A stretch of DNA of 64,000 nt. It comes from Streptomyces sp. ISL-96. GTDB taxonomy: Bacteria; Actinomycetota; Actinomycetes; Streptomycetales; Streptomycetaceae. Position 1 is the stretch's first letter. The number at the start of each line of letters is the position of its first letter. The translations under genes were made by a program, and so were the position numbers. The notes below the pieces were generated by a model, which saw nothing but the letters and a program-made list of their open reading frames with translations, did not search any database and was not told the origin of the DNA. Shown one piece after another: positions 44,333 to 52,486 of this stretch. The DNA is taken from assembly GCF_018614035.1 (NCBI RefSeq), contig NZ_JAGGPA010000001.1:124001-188000 (forward strand), in the 5' to 3' direction.

Positions 44333-46261
44333 GTGGATACGACCCTCCAGGACCCGCTCGTCGGGCACGTGCTCGACGGCCGCTACCGCATCGACGCGCG
44401 CATCGCCGTCGGCGGCATGGCCACGGTCTACCGGGCCGTCGACACCCGCCTCGACCGCGTGCTCGCCCTCAAGGTGATGCACCCCACCCTCGCCGCCGAC
44501 GCCTCCTTCGTGGACCGGTTCATCCGGGAGGCGAAGTCGGTCGCCCGCCTCGCGCACCCGAATGTGGTCGGCGTCTTCGACCAGGGCACGGAAGGGCCGT
44601 ACGTCTACCTCGCGATGGAGTACGTCGCCGGCTGCACCCTGCGCGACGTACTGCGCGAGCGCGGCGCCCTCCAGCCCCGCGCCGCCCTGGACATCCTGGA
44701 GCCCGTCCTGGCCGCGCTCGGCGCCGCGCACCGCGCCGGTTTCGTACACCGGGACATGAAGCCGGAGAACGTCCTGATCGGGGACGACGGGCGAGTCAAG
44801 GTCGCCGACTTCGGTCTCGTACGGGCCGTGGACACGGTCACCAGCACCACCGGGTCCATCCTCGGCACCGTCTCCTACCTCGCGCCCGAGCAGATAGAGC
44901 ACGGCACCGCCGACACCCGCGCCGACGTCTACGCCTGCGGTGTCGTGCTGTACGAGATGCTGACCGGCGCCAAGCCGCACACCGGCGGCACCCCCGCACA
45001 GGTGCTCTACCAGCACCTCCACGAGGACGTCCCCGCCCCGTCCGCCGCCGTGCCCGGCCTCGCCGCCGCCTTGGACGACCTGGTCGCGGCCGCCACCGCA
45101 CGCGCCCCCGAGATCCGTCCGTACGACGCCGTGGCGCTCCTCGCGCAGGCCAGGGAAGCGCGCGCCGCGCTCAGCGGCGAGCAGCTCGACGCCGTGCCGC
45201 CGCAGGCCCGCGCGCAGGTGACGCACAACGGAGCCGAGGACCGTACGAGCGTCATCCCCCGGGCCATCGGGCAGCGAACCGGCAGCAGCGGCGGCGACGA
45301 ACCCCTCAACCGCACCAGCCGTCTCCAGATGCCCGCGCCGCAGCTCTCGCCCTCCAGGGGCGCCCTCGCGGCGCCCCGGCGCGGCGTCCTCGCGGCCGTC
45401 GTCGCCGTCCTGCTGCTCCTCGGGGGCGGCACCGGCGTCTGGTACATCAACTCGGGACAGTTCACCCGTGTCCCTTCGCTCCTCGGCCAGACCGAGAAGG
45501 AGGCCGCCAAGCGGCTCTCCGCCGCCGGTCTCGACGTGAAGAAGGTCGAGCGCGAGTACAGCGCGACGTACGAACGCGGCACCGTCATGAACAGCGACCC
45601 GGCGTCCCGCGCCCGTATCCGCGACAACAGCTCCGTCACGCTGGTCGTCTCGCGCGGCCCGCGGACCGTGAAGGTCCCCGACGTCGAGCGGCTGCCGCTG
45701 GCCAAGGCCAGGGGCGAACTCAAGGAGGCCGGTCTCGCCCCCGGCATCGTCACCAGGGCGTTCAGCGAGGACGTCCCGCAGGGCTCTGTCGTCAGTACGG
45801 ACCCGGCCGCCGGCACCGAACGGCGCCCGGACTCCGCGATCGCCATCGTCGTCAGCAAGGGCTCCCCCGTGGAGGTGCCCGACGTGACCGGCGCGAGCGT
45901 GGAAGACGCCACCTCCGAACTGGAGGAGGCCGGATTCAAGGTGAAGGTCGCGCCCGGGCGGATCACCTCCCAGGAGGAGGCCGGAGCCGTCGCCAGGCAG
46001 TCTGCGGCCGAGGGAGCGCAGCTCGCCGAGGGCGACACCATCACGCTGACGGTCTCCAAGGGACCGCGCATGATTCCCGTGCCCGATGTGGTCGGTGACG
46101 ACGTCGACGACGCCAGGAGCACGCTCGAAGAAGCAGGCTTCGAGGTCGAGGTCGACCGCCCCTTCCTCTCCTTCAGCGACAAGATCGCGAGCCAGTCGGT
46201 CGAGGAGGGCGACGAGGCTCCGGAGGGCAGCACGATCACCATCAGGACCAAGGGCCTGTAA
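44333..46261 (+). CDS. Membrane Ser/Thr protein kinase with four PASTA domains
   Basis: 642 aa. Start GTG at 44333 (DTTLQDPLVGHVLDGRYRID). Kinase domain about 18-275: glycine loop VGGMATVY, K47, HRD (139-141), DFG (159-161) and APE (184-186). Juxtamembrane Pro/Arg/Ser-rich linker, one membrane span (about 348-368), then four extracytoplasmic PASTA domains beginning RVPSLLGQ, KVPDVERL, EVPDVTGA and PVPDVVGD. PASTA domains bind muropeptides or lipid II, so it likely links wall state to growth. No ribosome-binding site is seen; TAGACT lies 7 nt before the GTG, which suggests a leaderless message. Closest in style to PknL/PknB. Confidence 0.93.
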   Translation: MDTTLQDPLVGHVLDGRYRIDARIAVGGMATVYRAVDTRLDRVLALKVMHPTLAADASFVDRFIREAKSVARLAHPNVVGVFDQGTEGPYVYLAMEYVAGCTLRDVLRERGALQPRAALDILEPVLAALGAAHRAGFVHRDMKPENVLIGDDGRVKVADFGLVRAVDTVTSTTGSILGTVSYLAPEQIEHGTADTRADVYACGVVLYEMLTGAKPHTGGTPAQVLYQHLHEDVPAPSAAVPGLAAALDDLVAAATARAPEIRPYDAVALLAQAREARAALSGEQLDAVPPQARAQVTHNGAEDRTSVIPRAIGQRTGSSGGDEPLNRTSRLQMPAPQLSPSRGALAAPRRGVLAAVVAVLLLLGGGTGVWYINSGQFTRVPSLLGQTEKEAAKRLSAAGLDVKKVEREYSATYERGTVMNSDPASRARIRDNSSVTLVVSRGPRTVKVPDVERLPLAKARGELKEAGLAPGIVTRAFSEDVPQGSVVSTDPAAGTERRPDSAIAIVVSKGSPVEVPDVTGASVEDATSELEEAGFKVKVAPGRITSQEEAGAVARQSAAEGAQLAEGDTITLTVSKGPRMIPVPDVVGDDVDDARSTLEEAGFEVEVDRPFLSFSDKIASQSVEEGDEAPEGSTITIRTKGL

Positions 46262-46311
46262 GGGACAGGGCACGACAGGGGCCACGCACCGTCCTGGCAT
46301 GCTTGACGGCG

Positions 46312-47187
46312 ATGAGCAACGCACCTTTCCCCTCCCGAAACCCCGTCGGCGGCCATGTCCCGGTGGCCGGCGGCCTCGCCACCACCGGCCTCGCGTACGC
46401 CCGTGAAATGGGCGCCGAGGCCGTTCAGGTCTTCGTCGCCAACCCGCGCGGCTGGGCGACACCCACCGGAAACCCGGCCCAGGACGAGCTGTTCCGCGCG
46501 GCGTGCGCCGCCGAACGGATACCGGCGTACGTCCATGCCCCGTACCTGATCAACTTCGGCTCGCACACCGAGGCGACCGCCGAGAAGTCCGTGGAGTCGC
46601 TGCGGCACTCGCTGCGCCGCGGCCGCGAGATCGGCGCGCTGGGCGTGGTCGTGCACACCGGCTCGGCGACCGGCGGCCGGCCGCGCTCCGAGGCGCTCGC
46701 GCAGGTACGCACCCGCCTGCTGCCACTCCTGGACGAGCTGACGCACGACGACGACCCGTTCCTGCTGCTCGAATCGACGGCGGGGCAGGGCTCCTCGCTG
46801 TGCTCGCGCACCTGGGACTTCGGCCCGTACTTCGAGGCGCTCGACGCGCACCCCAAGCTCGGCGTCTGCCTGGACACGTGCCACATCTACGCGGCGGGGC
46901 ACGATCTCGCGGGGCCCGGCGGGATGAAGCAGACGCTGGACCTGCTGGTGGACACGGTCGGCGAGGGCCGGCTCAAGCTGATCCACGCCAACGACTCCAA
47001 GGAAGGCGTCGGCGCCCACAAGGACCGCCACGAGAACATCGGCTCCGGACACATCGGCGAGGAGCCGTTCCGCGAGCTGTTCTCCCACCCGGCGACCGAG
47101 GGCGTACCGCTGACGATCGAGACGCCGGGCGGCAAGGAGGGCCACGCCGCGGATGTGGCGCGGCTGAAGGAGCTGCGTGATTTCTGA
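46312..47187 (+). CDS. nfo: Endonuclease IV-like AP endonuclease
   Basis: 291 aa from ATG 46312 (MSNAPFPSRNPVGGHVPVAGG); an in-frame TTG lies at 46303. TIM-barrel AP endonuclease of base-excision repair. Signatures: GAEAVQVFVANPRGW (about 36-50), YVHAPYLINFGS, VVHTGSA, LLLESTAGQGSSLCS, CLDTCHIYAAGHDL, LIHANDSKEGVGAHKDRHENIG (split) and TIETPG. Zn ligands are the conserved His/Glu/Asp in these blocks. No strong ribosome-binding site. Confidence 0.94.
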   Translation: MSNAPFPSRNPVGGHVPVAGGLATTGLAYAREMGAEAVQVFVANPRGWATPTGNPAQDELFRAACAAERIPAYVHAPYLINFGSHTEATAEKSVESLRHSLRRGREIGALGVVVHTGSATGGRPRSEALAQVRTRLLPLLDELTHDDDPFLLLESTAGQGSSLCSRTWDFGPYFEALDAHPKLGVCLDTCHIYAAGHDLAGPGGMKQTLDLLVDTVGEGRLKLIHANDSKEGVGAHKDRHENIGSGHIGEEPFRELFSHPATEGVPLTIETPGGKEGHAADVARLKELRDF

Positions 47188-47202
47188 GGCTGCCGAAATC
47201 CC

Positions 47203-47448
47203 TTGAGGAATACCCCCTTCCGGGTCGCCCTCGCCGCCGACACCCTCTCCATCGCCGTGATGGAGCTGATAGACAACGGGGTGCTCGCGCTCTGGCCCGG
47301 CGCGATGGACGCCCACCTGACCGACGGCATGTTCTGGGGCGTACTCGCCTTCGCGCTCTTCGCGGCCTTCGTCATCACCACACCGGTCAACAAGTGGATG
47401 ATCGGCCGCGGCAAGGGCCACGCGGTGGTCCACCAGTACCACCACTGA
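47203..47448 (+). CDS. Half-size DUF4396-like membrane protein
   Basis: 81 aa from a TTG at 47203 (RNTPFRVALAADTLSIAVME). Two hydrophobic segments, about 8-32 and 45-65. The segment FWGVLAFALFAAFVITTPVNKWMIGRGKGHA resembles the C-terminal half of DUF4396 proteins, which are usually about twice as long. It is in the same frame as nfo, 15 nt after its stop, with a poor start. It could be a real small gene or a remnant whose 5' half was lost. Function unknown. Confidence 0.6.
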   Translation: MRNTPFRVALAADTLSIAVMELIDNGVLALWPGAMDAHLTDGMFWGVLAFALFAAFVITTPVNKWMIGRGKGHAVVHQYHH

Positions 47449-47620
47449 CGACCTAGACCCGTACTTCGCAGGTCACCCGATCGTGAAGATCAACTGGTCA
47501 CGACCGATCGCCGCTCAGTCCGGTCCGCAACGGCGATCGCAATGCCGGTCCGATCCGGTCGGGTTCGGACGCCGAAGAGCCGCTGCGGCGAACCTTTTCA
47601 GCGACCCGCGAAGTCCGGGC

Positions 47621-48253
47621 CTAGAGCTCCGGGCCGTCCCCCGGCTCTTCCTGGTACGAGTACCGCTGCTCACGCCAGGGGTCGCCGACGTTGTGATAGC
47701 CGCGCTCCTCCCAGAAGCCCCGGCGGTCCGCCGTCATGTACTCGACGCCCCGGACCCACTTGGGCCCCTTCCAGGCGTACAGATGCGGTACGACCAGGCG
47801 CAGCGGAAAGCCGTGCTCGGCGGTGAGCAGTTCACCGCCCTTGTGGGTGGCGAAAATGGTCCGCTCGGAAGTGAAGTCCGCGAGCCGCAGATTCGCGCTG
47901 AAGCCGTACTCGGCCCAGACCATGACGTGGGTGACGCTGGGGGCGGGGGGCGCGAGTTCGACGAGCGTACGAGCGAGTACGCCACCCCATTCGGCCCCAA
48001 GCATGCTGAATTTCGTCACGCAGTGCAGATCGGCCTCTACCGTGGCGAACGGGAGCGCCGAGAACTGCTCGTGATTCCAGCAGTGCTTGTCACCGTCGGC
48101 CGTCGCGCCAAATATCCGGAACTCCCAGCGATCCGGCTTGAATTTGGGTACAGGACCGTAGTGGGTGACGGGCCAGCCACGCTGCAGCCGCTGTCCGGGC
48201 GGAAGCTCGGGCTGCGCTGATTCGTGACGTTCCCGGCTTTCCGGCTGACCCAT
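47621..48253 (-). CDS. Molybdopterin-dependent sulfite-oxidase-like oxidoreductase
   Basis: 210 aa, SUOX molybdopterin fold without haem domain, signal peptide or dimerisation domain. Starts GQRLQRGWPVTHYGPVPKFKPDRWEFRIFG (in parts). The Mo-coordinating Cys is in LHCVTKFSMLGAEWGGV, and EHGFPLRLVVPHLYAWKGPKWVRGVE is the conserved C-terminal block. Cytoplasmic, small YedY-type actinobacterial relative; substrate unknown. ATG at 48253, divergent from bfr. Confidence 0.92.
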   Translation of the reverse strand: MGQPESRERHESAQPELPPGQRLQRGWPVTHYGPVPKFKPDRWEFRIFGATADGDKHCWNHEQFSALPFATVEADLHCVTKFSMLGAEWGGVLARTLVELAPPAPSVTHVMVWAEYGFSANLRLADFTSERTIFATHKGGELLTAEHGFPLRLVVPHLYAWKGPKWVRGVEYMTADRRGFWEERGYHNVGDPWREQRYSYQEEPGDGPEL

Positions 48254-48408
48254 GACTCCATGGTGACAGACGGCGAGGGGTGGTCATGACCAGGTGTGAC
48301 CCGATTCGGGGCAACTCCTAATAAGCCTGCACTTACTGGACGCCTCTCACCCACGGTGCAAGGATGCGCCAAACCTGCCCAGTACCACACCTGGAAGGAG
48401 CCTCTGCG

Positions 48409-48888
48409 ATGCAGGGCGACCCCGAGGTCATCGAATTCCTCAACGAGCAGCTGACCGCCGAGCTGACCGCCATCAACCAGTACTTCCTGCACGCCAAGAT
48501 GCAGGACAACTTCGGCTGGACGAAGCTCGCGAAATACACCCGGGCCGAGTCGTTCGACGAGATGAGGCACGCGGAGACACTGACCGACCGGATTCTCTTC
48601 CTGGACGGCCTGCCGAATTACCAGCGGCTCTTCCATGTGCGGGTCGGCCAGACGGTCACCGAGATGTTCCAGGCGGACCGGCAGATCGAGGTCGAGGCGA
48701 TCGACCGCCTGAAGCGCGGCATCGAGGTCATGCGGGCGAAGGGGGACGTCACCTCGGCGAACATCTTCGAGGACATCCTCAAGGACGAAGAGCACCACAT
48801 CGACTATCTCGACACCCAGCTGGAGCTCGTCGACAAGCTCGGTGAGGCGCTTTACATCGCCCAGCTGATCGAGCAGCCGGACAGCTGA
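48409..48888 (+). CDS. bfr: Bacterioferritin
   Basis: 159 aa, 24-mer iron-storage haemoprotein. Start ATG at 48409 with GGAAGGAG upstream. Ferroxidase ligands E18, E51, H54, E94, E127 and H130 and the haem-ligating M52 are all in place. Stores iron as ferric mineral and detoxifies Fe2+/H2O2. Convergent with bfd, whose product should release the iron; I see no iron box directly upstream of bfr itself. Confidence 0.97.
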   Translation: MQGDPEVIEFLNEQLTAELTAINQYFLHAKMQDNFGWTKLAKYTRAESFDEMRHAETLTDRILFLDGLPNYQRLFHVRVGQTVTEMFQADRQIEVEAIDRLKRGIEVMRAKGDVTSANIFEDILKDEEHHIDYLDTQLELVDKLGEALYIAQLIEQPDS

Positions 48889-48899
48889 TCAATCCCTGA

Positions 48900-49130
48900 T
48901 CAGGCGGCTTCCTGCAACGGCGCCTCGGCGAGTGCCGTCTCGCCCTGGTCGACCAGGGCCCGGCGCGGGCACGCGCCACGACCGAGAAGCCCCTGGATCG
49001 TGCGTACGCAGGAGCCGCAGTCCGTCCCCGCCTTGCTCACCGACGCTATCTGGCGCGGCGTGCAGGCACCGGCGGCCGCGTGCTCCTTGATCTGCCGGTC
49101 TGTTACGCCGAAGCAAGAGCAGACGAACAC
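48900..49130 (-). CDS. bfd: Bacterioferritin-associated ferredoxin
   Basis: 76 aa. Start is the GTG at 49130, since AGGAGG sits 8 nt upstream and overlaps the alternative GTG at 49139. Reads FVCSCFGVTDRQIKEHAAAG; the [2Fe-2S] ligands are C4, C6, C38 and C41 (CxC-31-CxxC). Donates electrons to bacterioferritin to reduce and mobilise iron. An iron box lies 53 nt upstream, consistent with expression under iron limitation. Tail to tail with bfr. Confidence 0.95.
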   Translation of the reverse strand: MFVCSCFGVTDRQIKEHAAAGACTPRQIASVSKAGTDCGSCVRTIQGLLGRGACPRRALVDQGETALAEAPLQEAA

Positions 49131-49182
49131 GCGGAACACCTCCTGACACGGGTCTAGGGGTCCAGGGGGGACGACTAATCGG

Positions 49183-49201
49183 TAAGGTCAACCTAACCTT
49201 A
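49183..49201 (-). promoter_or_regulatory. Iron box (DmdR/IdeR operator) of bfd
   Basis: TAAGGTCAACCTAACCTTA reads on the minus strand as TAAGGTTAGGTTGACCTTA, close to the 19-bp consensus for actinobacterial DtxR-family iron repressors. It is positioned 53 nt before the bfd start. Suggests repression under iron-replete conditions. Confidence 0.85.
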
Positions 49202-49242
49202 CCCGCCGTCCCCCGCACGCAAAAGCCCCGTCCCGGATATGA

Positions 49243-49280
49243 CTGTGGGGCGCGGATCACATTCGATCCGCGCCCCACAG
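49243..49280 (-). terminator. Perfect hairpin after DAHP synthase
   Basis: CTGTGGGGCGCGGATC (49243-49258) and its exact complement 49265-49280 form a 16-bp stem with a 6-nt loop. It starts 24 nt beyond the DAHP synthase stop and separates that gene from bfd. Confidence 0.85.
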
Positions 49281-49303
49281 GTGTTTCCTCTGCTGTCTAC
49301 GGC

Positions 49304-50656
49304 CTACTGGTCGCGGTACATCTCGGCGACCAGGAACGCCAGGTCCAGCGACTGGCTGCGGTTGAGCCGCGGGTCGCAGGCCGTCTCGTAACGCTGGTGC
49401 AGGTCGTCGACGAAGATCTCGTCGCCGCCGCCCACGCATTCGGTGACGTCGTCGCCGGTCAGCTCGACGTGGATGCCGCCCGGGTGCGTACCGAGGCCCT
49501 TGTGCACCTCGAAGAAGCCCTTGACCTCATCAAGTACGTCGTCGAAGCGACGCGTCTTGTGGCCGGAGGCAGCCTCGTAGGTGTTGCCGTGCATCGGGTC
49601 GGTCACCCACGCCACAGCGGCGCCGGAGGCAGTGACCTTCTCGACCAGCTCGGGGAGCTTGTCGCGGACCTTGTCGGCGCCCATCCGGACGACGAAGGTC
49701 AGCCGGCCGGGCTCGCGGTCCGGGTCGAGCTTGTCGACGTAGCTCAGCGCCTCGTCGACCGTGGTCGTCGGGCCGAGCTTCACGCCGATCGGGTTGCGGA
49801 TCTTCGAGGCGAACTCGATGTGCGCGCCGTCGAGCTGGCGGGTGCGCTCACCGATCCAGAGCATGTGGCCCGATACGTCGTACAGGTGGCCCGTACGCGA
49901 ATCGACCCTGGTCAGGGCGGTCTCGTAGTCCATGAGCAGCGCTTCGTGAGAGGCGTAGAACTCGACCGTGCGGAACTCGGCGGGGTCGGTCCCCGCGGCC
50001 TTCATGAAGTTCAGCGCGTTGTCGATCTCGCGGGCCAGCTGCTCGTAACGCTGCCCGGAGGGCGACGACTTCACGAAGTCCTGGTTCCAGGCGTGCACCT
50101 GGCGCAGGTCCGCGTAACCGCCGGTGGTGAAGGCGCGTACGAGGTTCAGCGTCGAGGCGGACGCGTGGTACATCCGCTTCAGCCGCTCGGGGTCCGGAAT
50201 CCGGGCCTTCTCGGTGAACTCGAAGCCGTTGACCGAGTCGCCGCGGTAGGTCGGCAGGGTGATGCCGTCGCGGGTCTCGGTGTTCTTGGAGCGCGGCTTG
50301 GAGTACTGGCCGGCGATCCGGCCCACCTTCACGACGGGCACGGAGGCGGCGTACGTCAGTACCGCGCCCATCTGGAGAAGGGTCTTGAGCTTGTTTCGGA
50401 TGTGGTCGGCGGATACGGCGTCGAAGGCCTCTGCACAGTCGCCACCCTGCAACAGGAACGCCTCGCCCTTGGCGACGGCTCCCAGTCGGGCGCGCAGCTG
50501 ATCGCACTCGCCCGCGAAGACGAGCGGCGGATACGACTCGAGGTCCGCGATCACATCGCGCAGAGCCTCGGCATCGGGGTACTCAGGCTGCTGCGCCGCG
50601 GGAAGGTCTCGCCAGGTGTTGCCACCGTTAGGGGTGGTCTTAGCGTTCACGGTCAC
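49304..50656 (-). CDS. aroF: Class II 3-deoxy-7-phosphoheptulonate synthase
   Basis: 450 aa plant-type (class II) enzyme, first step of the shikimate pathway from PEP and erythrose-4-phosphate. Blocks: LPAAQQPEYPDAEAL, LLQGGDCAEAF (metal-ligand Cys, about 71), VVKVGRIAGQYSKPRS, VLTYAASVP, SGHMLWIGERTRQLDGAHIEF (split) and VAWVTDPMHGNT. GTG start at 50656. Feeds chorismate to the nearby TrpE-TrpG fusion. Symbol by pathway; class II enzymes are also called aroH in Streptomyces. Confidence 0.96.
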   Translation of the reverse strand: MTVNAKTTPNGGNTWRDLPAAQQPEYPDAEALRDVIADLESYPPLVFAGECDQLRARLGAVAKGEAFLLQGGDCAEAFDAVSADHIRNKLKTLLQMGAVLTYAASVPVVKVGRIAGQYSKPRSKNTETRDGITLPTYRGDSVNGFEFTEKARIPDPERLKRMYHASASTLNLVRAFTTGGYADLRQVHAWNQDFVKSSPSGQRYEQLAREIDNALNFMKAAGTDPAEFRTVEFYASHEALLMDYETALTRVDSRTGHLYDVSGHMLWIGERTRQLDGAHIEFASKIRNPIGVKLGPTTTVDEALSYVDKLDPDREPGRLTFVVRMGADKVRDKLPELVEKVTASGAAVAWVTDPMHGNTYEAASGHKTRRFDDVLDEVKGFFEVHKGLGTHPGGIHVELTGDDVTECVGGGDEIFVDDLHQRYETACDPRLNRSQSLDLAFLVAEMYRDQ

Positions 50657-50674
50657 CTCGCCAACATTACGTCC

Positions 50675-51631
50675 TCAGCCCCGCTGTCCACGCCGTGGCC
50701 CACCAGATGAGACAGACGTGACAGACGTTACAGACGCGACACTCCTGGCAGCCCCGGCGCGCTCCCCCGCGCTCGGCGCGGCCAGCGCCAGCCCGCGGTG
50801 GGTGCGGCGCAGCATGGCACGGGCCATGAAGGGGTGCACCCTGCGCACTACACCCCAGTAGAGCCGCCCGCGCACGGTGTCGGCCTTCGCCACCGTGCTG
50901 AGCGTCACGTGCCGGTCGTCGACCAGGATCGAGGCCCGCGCTTTCACGCCCGCCGTGTCGACATTCATCAGCAGCTCTCCGCCCTCGCGCGCCACGACGG
51001 GGAAGGCGTCCCGCAGGATTCCCGTCCAACTGTCCGGATCGCGCGGCATTCCGGGCAGCAGCTCCATCCGGTACGCGTCCCGGTAGCCGGGCAGGTCGAT
51101 GGCCGTACGGATCAGCCGGGCGCTCTCCGGGATCTCGACCGCGACCGCCCTGCCCCACGCCAGCCGGTTGAGCAGCCGCACCCAGGGCGACCACCGCACG
51201 GGGCGCTCCACCCCGCCGGCGGCGACCCGCTCGATGTTGTCGAAGACCTCCTCGACCACCGTGCCGTGGACCGCCTTGACCACGGTCAGCCACAGCAGGA
51301 ATTTGCCGCCGCGCAGGTCCTGCTCCAGCACGTGCCGTACGACGCAGCGCTCAGGCCCCAGCGGCTCCACCGTCATCTCGTGGAAGCCGTTGTCGGGCGG
51401 CGCGAAGGTGAAGCGGACATGGCGACCCGGTTCGTACGCCGAGACGCTGTAGCGGACGGGACCGTGGCCGCCGACGGCGCCCACCGCGAGCGGGCGGTCG
51501 AAGCACATCGGCTGCCAGGCCGGTGTGGGAAAGATCGGGTCGTCCTCGGCGGAGAGACGGTCGAGCAGGGCGCCGACCGCTTCCGCGGGGGCCTGGACGG
51601 TGCGCTCGTGGACATCGCGGATCGCACTCAT
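50675..51631 (-). CDS. SRPBCC-type protein with DUF2867 region
   Basis: 318 aa. Residues about 1-140 resemble an SRPBCC/polyketide-cyclase fold (YEPGRHVRFTFAPPDNGFHEMTVEPL), and about 155-285 match DUF2867 (SARLIRTAIDLPGYRDAYRMELLPGMPRDPDSWTGILRDAFP in parts). A Ser/Thr/Val-rich tail ends the protein. Function unknown; possibly binds a hydrophobic ligand. ATG at 51631. Divergent from a TetR gene, whose protein probably represses it through the palindromes in between. Confidence 0.78.
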   Translation of the reverse strand: MSAIRDVHERTVQAPAEAVGALLDRLSAEDDPIFPTPAWQPMCFDRPLAVGAVGGHGPVRYSVSAYEPGRHVRFTFAPPDNGFHEMTVEPLGPERCVVRHVLEQDLRGGKFLLWLTVVKAVHGTVVEEVFDNIERVAAGGVERPVRWSPWVRLLNRLAWGRAVAVEIPESARLIRTAIDLPGYRDAYRMELLPGMPRDPDSWTGILRDAFPVVAREGGELLMNVDTAGVKARASILVDDRHVTLSTVAKADTVRGRLYWGVVRRVHPFMARAMLRRTHRGLALAAPSAGERAGAARSVASVTSVTSVSSGGPRRGQRG

Positions 51632-51640
51632 GACGAACCT

Positions 51641-51680
51641 CCATACGCTGGCGTATGGTCAACCATACGGTACCGTACGG
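51641..51680. promoter_or_regulatory. Two palindromes between the SRPBCC and TetR genes
   Basis: CCATACGC-TG-GCGTATGG (51641-51658) has perfect 8-nt arms. Next to it CATACGGTACCGTACGG (51664-51680) contains the perfect 12-nt palindrome TACGGTACCGTA. They fill the 51-bp divergent gap almost completely and are likely TetR operators that control both genes. Confidence 0.8.
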
Positions 51681-51682
51681 AC

Positions 51683-52258
51683 ATGGCACAACGGCAGCAG
51701 AAGAAGCCCCGGCTGAGCGCGCAGGACTGGGCGGACGCGGCGCTCACCGCGATCGGCGAGGGCGGCCTCGCGGCCGTCGCGGTGGAACCGCTCGCCGCCC
51801 GGCTCGGCACCACCAAGGGCAGCTTCTACTGGCACTTCACCAACCGGGAAGCGCTCATCGAGGCCGCGCTCGCCCGCTGGGCCGAGACCGAAACCGAGGC
51901 GGCCATCGCCGAGATCGACACCGAGCCCGACCCCGCCTCCCGCATCCGCCGGCTCTTCACCGAGGCCGTCACGTCGGCCATCGCCGACCCCCTGGAGGTC
52001 TCCCTGCTGGCCACCGCCTCACACCCGCAGGTCGCGGCGGCGCTGCGGCGTGTGACCAAGCGCCGGGTCGGCTACGTGGCCCGGCTCTTCGCCGATCTCG
52101 GCTTCCCGGAGCCGGAGGCACGCCGCCGCGGACTGCTCGCGTACAGCGTCTACCTCGGACACAGCCAGCTGGGACACGCCGCCCCTTCGGTGCTTCCCGA
52201 GGGGGACGATCTGGCTGCGTATCTCGACGCGGCGCTCGACGCGCTGATGAGGCGCTGA
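51683..52258 (+). CDS. TetR family transcriptional regulator
   Basis: 191 aa. ATG at 51683 (MAQRQQKKPRLSAQDWADAA); the frame is open far upstream, but that lies in the opposite gene. HTH about 18-60: ALTAIGEGGLAAVAVEPLAARLGTTKGSFYWHFTNREAL. Ligand domain with LLATASHPQVAAALRRVTKRR. Almost no room for a ribosome-binding site after the operator; a short leader is likely. Local regulator of the divergent SRPBCC/DUF2867 gene. Confidence 0.92.
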   Translation: MAQRQQKKPRLSAQDWADAALTAIGEGGLAAVAVEPLAARLGTTKGSFYWHFTNREALIEAALARWAETETEAAIAEIDTEPDPASRIRRLFTEAVTSAIADPLEVSLLATASHPQVAAALRRVTKRRVGYVARLFADLGFPEPEARRRGLLAYSVYLGHSQLGHAAPSVLPEGDDLAAYLDAALDALMRR

Positions 52259-52312
52259 CGCGTCGCTGAGACATGCGTGACGCGGCTGGTCGATTCCGCT
52301 AGGGTGCGGAGC

Positions 52313-52369
52313 ATGTTCGCGCAGACGACTCAGACCTGGTGGTGGACCGCTCATCCGGCGGCCCACTGA
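52313..52369 (+). CDS. trpL: Trp leader peptide
   Basis: 18 codons: MFAQTTQTWWWTAHPAAH, with three consecutive Trp codons. It lies upstream of the anthranilate synthase gene and is followed after about 25 nt by a terminator-like hairpin. Ribosome stalling at the Trp codons under Trp shortage would prevent the hairpin. Homologous leaders are known upstream of Streptomyces trp genes. Confidence 0.93.
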   Translation: MFAQTTQTWWWTAHPAAH

Positions 52370-52393
52370 CAATCGCGCGCACACTGAATCGCG

Positions 52394-52425
52394 AAGGCCG
52401 CCCGAGGGGCGGCCTTTGGTGTTTC
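52394..52425 (+). terminator. Attenuator hairpin of the trp leader
   Basis: AAGGCCGCCC (52394-52403) and GGGCGGCCTT (52407-52416) form a perfect 10-bp stem with a 3-nt loop, followed by TGGTGTTT. It is the terminating form expected when the leader peptide is translated freely. An upstream competitor probably begins near GCGGCC at 52358-52363 and pairs with GGCCGC. Confidence 0.88.
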
Positions 52426-52486
52426 CAGGGGCTGTTCCTCTCCACCCGGACTCCACATCGGGCTCCACCCGGAAGGAACACCACCG

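Noticed and set aside
48254..48408. Iron box upstream of bfr
   Set aside because: The sequence TAATAAGCCTGCACTTACT does not match the 19-bp consensus.
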